Part shown: in pieces, positions 11,711 to 22,894 of the stretch
How positions within the stretch are numbered: position 1 is the stretch's first letter
Layout: each line of letters starts with the position of its first letter
Assembly: GCA_022559845.1 (NCBI GenBank)
Contig: JAHNEJ010001281.1
Coordinates: 124,001 to 188,000 of the forward strand
Reading direction: 5' to 3'
Length of the DNA stretch: 64,000 bases
From: Amorphophallus konjac
Lineage: Eukaryota > Streptophyta > Magnoliopsida > Alismatales > Araceae
The notes under the pieces: model-generated
What the model saw: only the letters and a program-made list of their open reading frames with translations
The model's database searches: none
What the model was told of the DNA's origin: nothing
Made by a program: the position numbers and the translations under genes

Positions 11711-12391
11711 AGGCTCAAACAGGGCTAAGTGTGTGGGCTGCGAGACTTGAAGGCCATTCATGGCAAGAAGGGGGATTCAAGGCCGGGGGTAGGCTACTAA
11801 TTACTGGGTGCTCAGAGAGAGGGTAAGGGTCTCCCCTTCCCCTAGGCCGGTGGACATAATAGAGGGCCATGGAGGGGAGTGAAGAGCCCATAAGGCCAAA
11901 ACTCATAGGGGAGGAATCACATGGCTACGGAGGTTACGAAGAAATACCGGAGAAACGGGGAAAGCGAACAACACACCACATACATTGCGACGGCGGGAGT
12001 AAATCAATATAAATAGCAAGAAAGGTCCCGAAAAAAAGGGGGGTGATCTTTCATTCATGGGAGGCAAAAGGCCGTAGCCCTACATGTACATTACCAAAGA
12101 AGATGCCCAAGACGAGACTATGGGCAGGGGGAAACCCAACGAAAGACAAAAGATAAGAGGGGGAGGAACAGAGTGCAGGAGGAAAGCCAGCCACCCCTAA
12201 CTCTCTCCCCCATTACATCGAGCTCTCTCTCTCTCTTACTCTTGCTTCTTCCCGGTGGTCGTCGGAGGAAGCTCACGCCGGGATGCCTCTTCTTCTCTTC
12301 TCTCTTCTCTTCTTCCTCTGTGTGGTGGGTGTCTCTCTCTGGGCCTCCTTTCTTCTCATGCCTCCCCCCTTTCCTTTGTCGAACAGGAGAC

Positions 12392-12399
12392 TTTTTATA
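12392..12399 (-). promoter_or_regulatory. TATA box of the giant element's LTR
   Basis: On the - strand GAGTATAAAAAGTC lies about 770 bp inside the LTR, in the direction of element transcription. The copy in the 5' LTR is at 55053-55060 and would be the one driving genomic RNA. That would make U3 short (about 0.8 kb) and R-U5 very long (about 3.5 kb). Candidate only. Confidence 0.5.
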
Positions 12400-13171
12400 C
12401 TCCCAGCCACCGACGACTTCGAGCACGACCGTCGAAGGCGGAAAGCCGGCTATGATGATGGGTTTGACCTGCTCCTGTCCTGGCTGTCAGTGGGGTAGCC
12501 TGCGTGGCCCAACCCATGGTTGACACCTCATAGAGCTCACTGCGCGCCAAGGATGCATAGGGCATGGGCGCCATGTTGTTTAGCCGTTGAAAAGGCTTGA
12601 CGCTGTGCCGTTGGCGGGCTGCACAGGCGTGCCGCTGGGGAGCCAAAACGGCGTGCCGTTGAAGCTTCTGAAGGGGGTGCCGCTGAATGGCCCGAAAGGC
12701 GTGCCGCTGAGTGGCCTGAAGGGCGTGCCGCTGAGGCCTGAAGGGCGTGCCGCTGAGGCCTGCTGAGGGCTGTGCCGCTGAAGCCCCTGGGGGCTGTGCC
12801 GCTGAAGACCCCTCCGGGGGTGTGCCGTTGAAACCCCCCCAGGGGGTGTACCGCTGAAGGGGGCGTGCCGCTGGAGGGGGCGTGCCGCTGGAGGGCTCTC
12901 CAGGGCGTGCCGCTGGGGCTCCGCCAGGGTGTGCCATTGAGGCCCCCTTGGGGCTGGGCGTGCCGCTGAAGGGCTCCCCAGGGGGTGTGTGTACCTGGGG
13001 CCCGTTCTGAGCCCATTGTGGGCACGAGTCGTGGCCCGTTTGATTCTCTTTGAGGCCCACGGGCTGTGGGGCCTTTTGTGCTTGATTTCTCCGGGGTTTC
13101 TTCACTCGGCGCCGTTACTGACGCGAGGCCGAGCAGGATATCCAAGTATGTATTTTTTGGTGTCCACAAAT

Positions 13172-13185
13172 GCCCCCCACCCACG
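13172..13185 (-). other. Polypurine tract of the giant element
   Basis: Read on the - strand, GTGGGTGGGGGGCATT directly precedes the 3' LTR start TGTGGAC. A G-rich purine tract at this place is the second-strand primer in LTR elements and confirms the - orientation. Confidence 0.65.
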
Positions 13186-13249
13186 GGTATCGCAGGCGAA
13201 GGATGAGCTGGGCGGTGCCCGCGGGTGTCTTCGTCTCTTCTCTCTTTGT

Positions 13250-14740
13250 CGATGCCGACGGGGTGTCGAGAGCCGACCCGATTTGTTGTTTGTTGGTCTC
13301 TTTGTTAGTGCCGACGGGGTGTCAGGAACTGAAGCAACATATTGGTCTCTTCGTCTCTTCATCAGTGCCGACGGTGTGCTGGGAACTGAAGCAACATATT
13401 GGTCTCTTCGTCTCTTCATCAGTGCCGACGGGGTGCCGGGAACTGAAGTAGTATGTTGGTCTCTTCATCATTGCCGACGAGGGGCCGGGAACTGAAGTGG
13501 TATGTTGGTCTCTTCATCAGTGCCGACGGGGTGTCGGGAACTGAAGTAGTATGCTAGTCTCTTCTGTTCTTTTCTCTCTCTCTCTTTTTTTTGAACCACA
13601 TTACCGATACAAGCGCCCTTTCGGGTTTTCGCCGGTACCGGCCCCCTCTTACTTTTGCCCACATGCCCTTTCGGGTTTTCACGCGGCGGGGTACCCAATT
13701 TTGCCTGTAGCGCCCTTTTGGGTTTTCGCCACAGCCGGGTTGTTGCCATTTTTTCCCTTGTCCCCGTGTAGGGGCAAGTCCGGCGGGGTATCTCTATTTT
13801 TAACCCCTTTTTTTATTTTCTTTCCTCCTTTTTTTTTGAAGTTGAGTGATATGCGAGTGTAGGCTAGGGCACGAAGCCTTGCGCCGGAAAATAAGGTTCT
13901 TTCGTTGCCAAGAACAGAATGTCTGCGCAACGGGAGAATGTAGGTCTCTTCATCAGTGCCGACGGGGTGTCGGGAACTGAAGCACTTTGTTGTCTCTTCA
14001 TCAGTGCCGACGGGGTGTCAGGAACCGAAGCAGTTTACTGGTCTCTTTGTCTCTTCATCAGTGCCGACAGGGTGTCGGGAACCGAAGCAGTTTGCTGGTC
14101 TCTTTGTCTCTTCATCAGTGCCGACAGGGTGTCGGGAACTGAAGCAGCATATTTTATCTCTTCATCAGTGCCGACGGGGTGCCGGGGACTGAAGCAATTT
14201 GTTGTCTCTTTGTCTCTTCATCAGTGCCGACGGGGTGTCGGGAACTGAAGCAGTTTGCTGGTCTCTTTGTCTCTTCATCAGTGCCGACAGGGTGTCGGGA
14301 ACTGAAGCAGCATATGTTATCTCTTCATCAGTGCCGACGGGGTGCCGGGGACTGAAGCAATTTGTTGTCACTTTGTCTCTTCATCAGTGCCGACGGGGAG
14401 TCGGGAACTGAAGCACTTTGTTGTCTCTTCATCAGTGCCGACGGGGTGTCGGGAACCGAAGCAGTTTGCTGTCTCTTCATCAGTGCCGACGGGGTGCCGG
14501 GGACTGAAGCAATTTGTTGTCTTTTTGTCTCTTCATCAGTGCCGACGGGGTGTCGGGAACTGAAGCACTTTGTTGTCTCTTCATCAGTGCCGACGGGGTG
14601 TCGGGAACCGAAGCAGTTTGCTAGTCTCTTTGTCTCTTCATCAGTGCCGACGGGGTGTCGGGAACTGAAGCACTTTGCTGGTCTCTTCATCAGTGCCAAC
14701 GGGGTGTCGGGAACTGAAGCACTTTGTTGTTTTTTTTCTT
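13250..14740. repeat. 48/58-bp tandem repeat array in the 3' untranslated region of the giant element
   Basis: About 20 units share CTTCATCAGTGCCGACGGGG and GGAACTGAAGCA. Units come in two lengths, about 48 bp and about 58 bp, the longer with an extra CTCTTTGT-like insert. The array is split by a unique-looking block (13560-13930) that is itself duplicated at about 14740-15070. Tat-lineage elements are known for variable tandem repeats between pol and the 3' LTR, which fits. Confidence 0.9.
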
Positions 14741-15430
14741 TTCTTTCCCCCCCTTTTTTTGAACCACATTACCGATACAAGCGCCCTTTCGGGTTTTCGC
14801 CGGTACCGGCCCCCTCTTGCTTTTGTCCACGTGCCCTTTCAGGTTTTCACGTGGCGGGGTACCCGATTTTACCCGCAGCGCCCTTTCGGATTTTCGCCAC
14901 AGCCGGGTTGTTGCCATTTTTGCCCTTGTCCCCGTGGAGGGGCAAGTCCGGCGGGGTATCTCTATTTTTTTAACCCCATTTTCTTCTCTTTATTTCTTTT
15001 GAAATTGAGTAATATGCGAGTGTAGGCTAGGGCACGAAGCCTTGCGCCGGAAGATAAGGTTCACTCGTTGGCAAGAATAGAATGCCAGCGCAACGGGAGA
15101 ATTTGTGCCGATTCAGACGTAAGGTCCGTAATGGCCATATTGTGCTGAGTGGGTGGCTAGGGCCCGAGGCCTTGCACCAGAGAGGGACTTATTCGTTGGC
15201 AAGGGACTAATGCCAGCGCAAGGATAGAGATTCTGCCGATCCGGGCGTAAGGCCCGTGATGGCGACTTTATGTGACGGAAGGTGGCTGAAGCACAGGGCT
15301 ATATGCCAGGGACGGTCTTGTTCGGTTGCAGGGTAGTGGTACCGTGACGAGGATAGAGCTGTAGGGGTAGAGTCGTCTTTGCTCGCACGGACGCCCGTAG
15401 ACGTGTAGGGGCACGCGTAAGAGAGGAATA
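13560..15430. repeat. Segmental duplication and 130-bp imperfect repeats
   Basis: A block with ACCACATTACCGATACAAGC and three CCCTTTCGGGTTTTC motifs occurs at about 13590-13930 and again at about 14760-15070, an offset near 1.17 kb. It ends in a GGCTAGGGCACGAAGCC unit that then repeats imperfectly about three times to 15430. No coding potential is seen. Confidence 0.75.
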
Positions 15431-15440
15431 CGTGTGTATT

Positions 15441-15523
15441 TATACGCATGTACGTGTATATACACGTATATTTGTGCGCATGTGTACGCGTGCGTATATG
15501 TGTGTGTATATATATATATATAT
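15441..15523. repeat. Alternating purine-pyrimidine tract (Z-DNA-prone)
   Basis: Almost perfect purine-pyrimidine alternation over about 80 bp mixes CG, CA, TG and TA steps (for example ATGTGTACGCGTGCGTATAT) and ends in (TA)n. It lies about 270 bp upstream of a TATA box serving the antisense gene. The structural effect is inferred. Confidence 0.7.
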
Positions 15524-15535
15524 CTTATTATTGTC

Positions 15536-15795
15536 ATTATCCCCCTTTTTCCTTTTCTTTTCCCCTTTTCTTTTTTTTTTATCCTTTTTGTTCACCCCCC
15601 TCTTTTTGGAATTTCCCCCGTCTCTTTCTTTGTTCCCTTTTTTTTCTCCCTTTTTTTATTCATTCTTTTCCTTCCCCCCTTTTTTCTTCTTCTTTATTTT
15701 CTCCTTTTTTTTCCTTTTTTTTCCTCTCCCTTTTCCCCTTTTTTTTCTTCCTTTTTTTTCTTTTCTTTCTTCTTTTCTCCCCTCTTTTCTTTTTC
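15536..15795. repeat. Pyrimidine-rich tract upstream of the antisense gene's TATA box
   Basis: About 260 bp of nearly pure C/T on the + strand ends at the TATA box. Open frames here are low-complexity Phe/Ser/Pro runs and not genes. Such tracts are common just upstream of plant transcription starts. Confidence 0.8.
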
Positions 15796-15803
15796 TATAA
15801 ATA
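15796..15803 (+). promoter_or_regulatory. TATA box of the antisense PMD-like gene
   Basis: CTATAAATAGGG is a near-ideal plant TATA box, preceded by a pyrimidine tract and oriented toward the antisense gene at 17061. A leader of about 1.2 kb, probably with an intron ending in CCCTTTGCAG at 17056, would precede the ATG. It lies inside the element, opposite to the direction of the LTR promoter. Confidence 0.6.
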
Positions 15804-16249
15804 GGGGGACGGGGGTACTTCGAACGGTCACCCATTTCGAACTGCCCCCCCTCTTCCCTCTCTCTTTCTCCTTTCTCTTTCTTCCCTCTTCGATGGGCGA
15901 AACCCCCCCTTTGTTCTTCTCCCCTCTTCTTCTTCTCCGTCACCGGGAGCCATCGCAGTCGTGCCGTCGCCGTGGTGAGGGTGCCTCCGTGGAGCCCCCC
16001 CCCCCTCCCTTTCTCGTCTTCCCCTTCCTCTCCCTTGCTCTCCTCCCCTTTCTCTTCTTTCCTCTTTATTCTCTCTTTCTTTTTCTTTTCTTCTGGACCA
16101 CCGTCGGAGGGGGCGTCGCTTCCCCCCCCTCTGTCCGTCTTCCCCTTTATCTCTTCCCCCTCCCTCTTCTTCTCTCCCCTCTCTTTCATCTTTTCTTCTC
16201 TGTCTCCGGCGTAGCGTGTGCAGAGGAGGGCGGTCGCCGGTGGCGACGG

Positions 16250-16760
16250 GGCGTGGCCGTCGGGCGTGTCGGGCTACGGGGGCACACAGTGTGCCGGTGA
16301 CGTGAGGGCCGGGCGTGCCGGCGAGGGTGGTTACGGGCGTACCGAGGAGAGGCCTTCGGAGCGCGCCGGGGAAGGATCCCCCATGGGCTGTACCGGGTAG
16401 CGACTTTAGGAAGTGTGCCGGGGGAGAGCCGTCTGGGGTGCACCGGGGAAGGTTTAACCGGGCGTGCCGGGGAACGACCCTGGCGGGTGTGCCGGGGGAG
16501 GCCGTCGTAGGCGTGCCGGTGAGGGGCCTTCGGAGGCGTGCCGGGGAAGCCGCCATGGGTGTGCCGGGGAAGGCACCCATGGGTGTACCGGGGAAGGTTT
16601 AACCGGGCGTGTCGGGGAACGACCCTGGCGGGTGTGCCGGGGGAGGCCGTCGTAGGCGTGCCGGTGAGGGGCCTTCGGAGGCGTGCCGGGGAAGCCGCCA
16701 TGGGTGTGCCGGGGAAGGCGCCCATGGGTGTACCGGTGAGGGCCCGTAGGGGGTGAGTTA
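16250..16760. repeat. GTGCCGGGGAAGGC minisatellite in the leader of the antisense gene
   Basis: Units of 20-25 bp sharing GTGCCGGGGAAGG resemble the LTR's GTGCCGCTGAGGG units. A longer segment repeats once with a period of about 146 bp (starts near 16451 and 16597). It is GC-rich and without coding support. Confidence 0.75.
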
Positions 16761-17060
16761 TACCGGCCAAGGGGCCAAGGGGATTTTTAGCTAGGGGAGA
16801 AGACTCCTTTGACCGGTGGACTTCTGGTGTTGCCTCTCGGGGCCCACCATGACTTTGTTGGGGCCGTCACTCCTTGTGGGCGCGCACCCGTGTTTTCCCT
16901 TACGCCTCTAGCCTAGGGGAAACTCTGCCGAAATTTCGTCAGAAATTGGCAATATTTTGTTCATTTGACTTGTAGCAAAGCCCCCCCCCCTTTACAGCTT
17001 TTCACTTTTCTTCGCCTACGGCTTAGTCTGATCTTCTATTTGTTGCCCCTTTGCAGATAA

Positions 17061-20000
17061 ATGGCTGCCCCAAGTGGTTCTTCTGTCCCTGCTGCTGCTG
17101 TCGGTGCCGACCTCATTCCGCGGGGTCCCGTGCCAGCGGTCACGTGGCTTAATGTGGAGAACCTGGACCGCGAACATGGGGAGATAGCTGCCTTGGCAGA
17201 GTCGTCGGAGTCTGACCGGGAGAGCATGGACTTTGGCCGGCTTGCCAGAGTTGACAGCGGCTTCACTTTTGATCGGGCCACCGGGGAATACAGGAAAGAC
17301 TTCCCGAAGGATCGGCACCTTGTTCGATTCCTGAAGCAACTGCGGTCCGGGGAGGGGCGAGACTTCCGCACGATAAAGGCCGTCGAGCGGACCATCCTGC
17401 AAGCCCGAGATAGTCTACTATACAGCGTCCCCAGGAGCATTCCGATGTATTTGGTGGGAGAAGCTCGGGAATGGAAGCCGGTCCTGGGGATCGAAGGGGT
17501 GCTGCCGACTGAAGATAGACTGGTGCGAGCCCCTCAATTCACGCCAGCAAAGTGGGACATGTCTGCAGGGAAGGTGCGTGGCGAGTCCCCCCGATTTGGC
17601 TTATTCTTGGCTCCCCTAAAATGGGGTTATAGGGAGGAGCCGTTTATATTGGACTGCTTGGCCATCAGGTTCAAGTATGAACTGTCACTGGGCTGGTTCG
17701 GGGAGCTGAAGCTTCAAGACGCCCACAGTTTCCGGGAAGGGGCAGTGGAGTTCACTGAGTATGTATTGTTCAACTACGCCCCATTGCTGGTCCGGGTCGG
17801 CATTTACCACAGCGTGTATGCTTCTCGGTACGGCTACCCCATCTCCAAGGGTCTCTGTTGCGGCATGATAGAGGTATTTAGTGCGGAGACCAATACCTTC
17901 TATACGGCGGAGGGCGAGACTTCACTTGATTTGTGGAGCCTCAGCCAGTTGAGCGGCTTACCCATTAACGGGGAGCCTTATGAAGAAGTGTGCCTCCCCG
18001 ACCTGATCCAGGATGAGACTAACGGGGACGGCTATTATTCTCTGGGGTATTCATACCGGTACCTCATGAAGGCGTACCGAGAACTGTATCAGTCGTCGCA
18101 CGTGGGGACAGAAAATGGGTGCGTATGGCAGTATGGCTGGAATACTTCTACGATGGGCTGAAGCAGTATGAAGATTTTCTCTGCGTTGGCACCGCCGTTG
18201 CTCGCAAGAAGCGTGCGAAGCCCAAGCATGATGTGAAGATCCCCTCCAGGGGATGCCGGAGCGGGGCCAATCCGATGGGGGTCGACCCGCAGACTCACTG
18301 CGCCGCCTATTTGGCGTATTGGCTGTGTTCATTCGCCATGCCGTACGGGGACGAGACAGTGATCCGGCCAGATGCCATCTATCCGACGTGCCAGATGGCG
18401 TGGGGTGTCAAGCTTTCCCTATGCCCGGCAACTCTCTGCTTGATTTACAAGGCACTGGGAGACATCAGCTCCCACCAGTTCCCGAGGCAGGCCCGGTACG
18501 TGTGCCCACTGCATTTCTTCAACGCGTGGGTCTGTTCACTGTTCCCAGAGTTTGCCTCGCGAGTCCTTCAGGACTGGGGGCTAGTGCCGAGGATGCTAGA
18601 GTTTGCGAGTGCAGAGCCGGCTTCCACTTCTATGCGGATGTATGATATTCGGGGCCGGTTGACCACGGTTCCCCGAGATGCCACCGGTACCATTCATTTC
18701 TGGACGCTGGCTGCGCATTCAAGCCCCCTTGTGAATAACAAGAGAGAATGCAAAGACGACCAGGTGGAGAAGTACGTCCACCCGATCAGCCAAGAGAATG
18801 TGGTCCGTCCGCTGCTGGAACCAGAGCTGAGGGATTGGGCGCTGGCTATCCGCCCGAGCGTGTTGGTGTTCCGGAAGGGAGATAATGTACTGATGGAGCC
18901 GTATTACCCCTTCCGATTCGGCCGCAACTTTGGATATGATCAGCATATCCCTGTCTATCATGCGCAGTTCGGCTTGCCTTCACGGAATATCCGGGGAGGT
19001 TCAGTTGTCGAGCACGCCAAAAGCTGGTGGGACTTCTTCCACCGGGCGGACTCTGCCTCCTTCAGGGTGCCAGCCCCGGGTCGTGTGCCCCGAGTGACCG
19101 AAGACTATATAAAGTGGTGGAATGCCCGGACGGCCTTCTATCGGTTGCACAAAACCGATTGTTGGGATGGCGCCGAAAGGAGGTTCCTTAGCCTGCAACC
19201 AGTGCCGGTACTTGATATCAAGCCGGAGCATCTTCTTCGGCTCAAGAACAAGCAGGAGAGAGAGGTAGCGGCATACATGGCTGCTCGTCGGGAGGCCCGG
19301 GATGCGAGGCCGATGCCGAAAGTGGAGTTGCCTCCGGTGGCGAAGGACGACTATAAGAAGACATTGCGGGACCTTTGCAAGGTGGGGAGCGACCGCCTGG
19401 ACCTCATCAATTATCCATTCCCCATAGAGGAAGAGGGGACTCCCGTTAAGAGCTGGCGTCCGGAGAGAGATGCGCTCTGCCCATACTGCACATTCATGAG
19501 GCGGGAGGAGAGGAAACCCGAGAACTATAGGGACACGACATGGCTATATGTCCTTCTCCGGGTGAACGGGCTGAAGATCGAAGATCAGAGGGCCTCCATC
19601 CTGGGGAAGCAACTGCACATCCCGTACTACTATGCTGACGGGTGGGGCATAGACCACTTCAGCCTCTTCTGTCACCTCTCCATGAAGAAGCACGCGGATC
19701 TGGCCAACCTTACGGACCGGTGCCAGAAGATTGAGGATGTGTGCTGGCTCGTTCGAGAGGCGGCACGTCGGGACAAAGAGCCATCCCTGAGCTACTGGCC
19801 GATCACACTGCGGCTGTATACTGGCCCTCACGGTATTTGATCTTCTTCTTCTCCTTTTGTCTTTGTCTCTTATCCTGGCGGCCTTTGTGGAGAGTTGGAT
19901 GTTAATCATGAATGCGTGTTTGTTATTTCTCTTTTCCTTTCTGGCAGACCACCCCGATAGCGCGCAAATGGCCACGTACCGGAATCTCCTTCGGCTTGTG

Positions 20001-22894
20001 CAGAAGCCTGCATATTTTGAAGCCGCACCACTAGCCCCGACTGCGGCTCCTCTGCCCAAGGCAGCGAAGAGGCCCCGGGCAAAATCTCCCGTGAAGAAAG
20101 CAGTGGATGCCGTAAAGGTGGCTAAGCAGCGGGACACAAAGCGGAGAAAAACGGAGGCGGCCACGGCCCCGACTGCCATTCCTCCGGCGCCACGGGTCCC
20201 GTCCTTTGAGGAGTTCAAGGTTGCCCGGACCGAGCCGAGCCAACCTGCCGGTTAGCGCCTCCGACTGTTAGCATGCCTTTTAATCCTTTTTCTTTATCTT
20301 TATTTCGGAGCAAGGTCTCGACGCCTGAATGTTTCCTTTCGTTTCAGCCCCAATGGAGGAGCCCACGCCTGCACCTATTCCTGCTGTGGAGGAGCCAGTC
20401 CCTGCGCCCCTTCCTGATGTGGGTGAAGTCGCGGCTGCGGCAAGGAAGACTTCGGCGCCGACCCCGACTTCCTCACCGGTAGCACAGGGGAGGTCCCGGG
20501 CCAAGTCGCCGGTTAAGAAGGCATTGGCTGCTGCCGAGGTGGCCAGGCGGGAAGCGGCAAAGCGGAGACGGGCCGAGGGATCCCCGGCTCCTACGGCCGT
20601 CTCTCCGGTGGCCCCCATCTTATCTTTCGAGGAGTTTGAAGTCACCCGGGCCGGACCGAGTCACGATGCTGATGAGGTCCAACAGTTGCCAACATCGTCT
20701 AGGATTGGCTTGCTTCCTGAGCCGGCCCCGCATGCGCGCACGGCGACCATGCGCTTCTTCCTTACAGGCGGCACGAAGGAGCCGGCGCCCGTGCTGATCC
20801 CGGGCGAGGGTACGGTTGGGACTCCCGAGAGGGCCTTGCCTGTTGAGGAAGCCCGTGGGTCACCTCGTGCCGCAGGAGCTGAAGAGGGTATTTGCCTTTG
20901 TCGGCTTAATCGGCCTTTTCTCCTTTTTTATTCCCTGGGGGCCAATTGGGCTTGATATAACCCTTTTTTTTTGTGTGCCAGGCACAGCAGAGGCAGTTGC
21001 TGGACTATTCGGGCCCCGCGTGGAACTCCCGACGACGCGTCTATATGTGAGGAGGAGGCTGAAGTCTGGCGTACCGGCCTCATCCAGCCCGAGGGGAGAT
21101 GCGCCGGCCATTGACCTCGAAATGGAGTCCCCTTTGCCGGCAAGGGGAGGGCCTGCGGCGGTCGAGTCATCGTTGGGCGAAGAGGTAGACTACGATTACT
21201 CCTCCGATGAAGCGGCTCCCGACGAAGGCGTGCCCGGGGCATCGGAGCCGCCCGAGCCGGTCTTCAGGGCCCCCTTACTTGCTGGCTCCTCGAGTTTTAT
21301 GGGAAGACTGCTGTAAGTGCGAGCTTGCTTGGGCCGGCTCCTTCCTCTCCTTCGTGGTTATCTAATGATCTTCTCTTGTCAATTTCGGGTTTCAGGGGCT
21401 TAACTTGCCGGAGACTGTGGAGGAGGGTACCCCAGTTGCGCCGATCGACCGTCAGGTGGGGGTCGATATGGGCTCAGGCAAACTAGCCCTTCTATTCGAG
21501 GCTCTTCAGCAAGAGTCGGCCGCATGGACTTCAAGTGCTTCTGAAGCGGCGGACGAGCCTCTGGAGGAAGGAGAGATTGCGCCCGAAGGCCGCGCCTTCA
21601 CGGTGGCCGAGGTAGGCGAGGCTTTATGGCTCTTCCCACTTCTCGTCCTTGCGTAATTTATTCTCGGCGACGGGCGGCTAACCGAATTTCATGTGGATAG
21701 GCGGCGCCGACGACCGGGAAGACGCCTGGCCGCTCTCGCAAGGCAATCGCCAAGCGGAGACCGATCACCGGTCAGCCACCAGCGGGGGGACCGACTCCGG
21801 CATCTGTTCCGGAGGTGGAGACTCTTGCCGTGCTCGTGCAGGCGGGAGGCGTCCCTCACCTGCTGGTTCCACTTCCACCCCTTCCGAGGCTGCCGGCCCA
21901 GATGGAGGATCCTCTCTTGAGATAGATATTCGCGGGGCTTCGTGCGCATCTGGAGGGGCCCCAGATGCGAGAGAAAAGCCCGTGGGTGATGGCGTCGGGT
22001 CTGGCTTTACTCGAAGCTCCTCCTCTAGCTGAAGTGACGGCACCTGCACCCCTGCCCCTTAGAGCAGTGGCAGAGGCGGGCCGGACGGAGGCAGAGGAGG
22101 CAGGGGAGCTCCAAACGATGGGGGCACTGGAGGCTTCGGCAATGGTCTTGTCCGCTCCCCCGGCAGTGGCTGGCCAAGGGTCTCTCGTCGAGCTACGCCG
22201 ACCGGGCGACTTGACCCTTGCCCTTCCTTCATCTTCAGCGGCGGTAGACACCGACCTATGGGCAGAAGTGGACAGCACCGTGGAATTAACTCCTCCGGTC
22301 GTGCCCTCAGTCAGCCATATGTCATCAGAAGCGCCAGTCCGCCAAATGCTGATCACTCTACGGACCATGCTCCTTGCCGACCCTTCTCTGTCATATAGGG
22401 AGGTGCATACTATAGTGGTGCAGTTGACCGGGGCGTTGCAAGTGCTCAGCTGCCCGCTGGGGGAATGGTCGCGGCGGGTTCTGCTGTTGCTGAAGTATGT
22501 CAAGCGCCGTGAGTTCCTGGAGACCCAGGCTCCTGACGAACGTGCCGCCCTTGATGCTCAGGCAGACGAGTATCTGCAGACCTTAGAGGCCCGACACCAC
22601 AGTAGAGAATGCCACGGAAAGGCCTTAGAGGAAGGCGAAGGCAGCGTTCGTTCCTTCAAGAACCGGATCGAGAAGCTGGAGGGCTACCTCGCTGCGGCTA
22701 AACTCGACCTTGCCGCGGCGGAAAGGAGGGTGGCAGAGGAGAGGGAAGCTCTTGCCGTCGCCGATGTTGAAATGGTGTCCGTCGAAGCGGAGCTCGCCCG
22801 TCTTGAGGAATTGAGGGGCCGACTGCGCGATATGACGAACTTCCCTTGCGTCGGGATCCTCCCTCTCGAGGACATCTTCAGGGACATCGACTAA
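17061..22894 (+). pseudogene. Antisense spliced gene carried by the giant element; plant mobile domain (PMD)-like protein
   Basis: Six coding exons are inferred from GT-AG sites and frame: 17061-19832, 19948-20250, 20348-20887, 20982-21312, 21396-21611 and 21701-22894, with introns of 83-115 bp. Exon 1 resembles the plant mobile (aminotransferase-like) domain: LWSLSQLSGLPI and, in a shifted frame, CAAYLAYWLCSF with VIRPDAI. Exons 2 and 3 both encode a basic AKSPVKKA segment and an SFEEF motif, so they look like an internal duplication. Exon 6 ends in a coiled coil (about 22600-22830). PMD proteins include host regulators such as MAIN/MAIL1 and many transposon-borne versions; the role here is unknown. 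Defects: a 1-nt frame break near 18117, a 1-nt mismatch at the exon 4/5 junction (about 21312) and a TAG at 21923-21925. It lies opposite to gag-pol, converging with it. Confidence 0.7.

Larger units (their letters stand above)
8882..13168 (-). repeat. 3' LTR of the giant element (4,287 bp)
   Basis: Starts TGTGGACGCG and ends TGGTGTCCACA. It contains several minisatellite blocks of 20-bp-scale GTGCCGCTGAGGGC-type units, a 161-bp tandem array at about 10000-10800 and a - strand TATA box (TATAAAAAG, 12392-12399). Its partner is 51520-55846. The LTR is unusually long for a plant element. Open frames inside it are repeats read in phase and do not look like genes. Confidence 0.92.

Noticed and set aside
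12395..13184. Open frames with repeated QRHA/SGTP peptides in both LTRs
   Set aside because: They are in-phase translations of the TGCCGCTGA minisatellite, appear in several frames and have no known domain.
13250..14740. Regularly spaced repeats resembling a CRISPR array
   Set aside because: The spacers are themselves repeated, the setting is a plant retrotransposon 3' region and no cas genes are near. It is a tandem minisatellite.
15434..16300. Long open frames rich in Phe, Ser and Pro (up to 288 codons)
   Set aside because: They are readings of a pyrimidine-rich tract and GC-rich leader, with no domain and in several overlapping frames.
18100..18130. Programmed -1 frameshift between the two long frames of the antisense gene
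   Set aside because: No canonical slippery heptamer is present at the change; a single-base loss in the GGG run is simpler.
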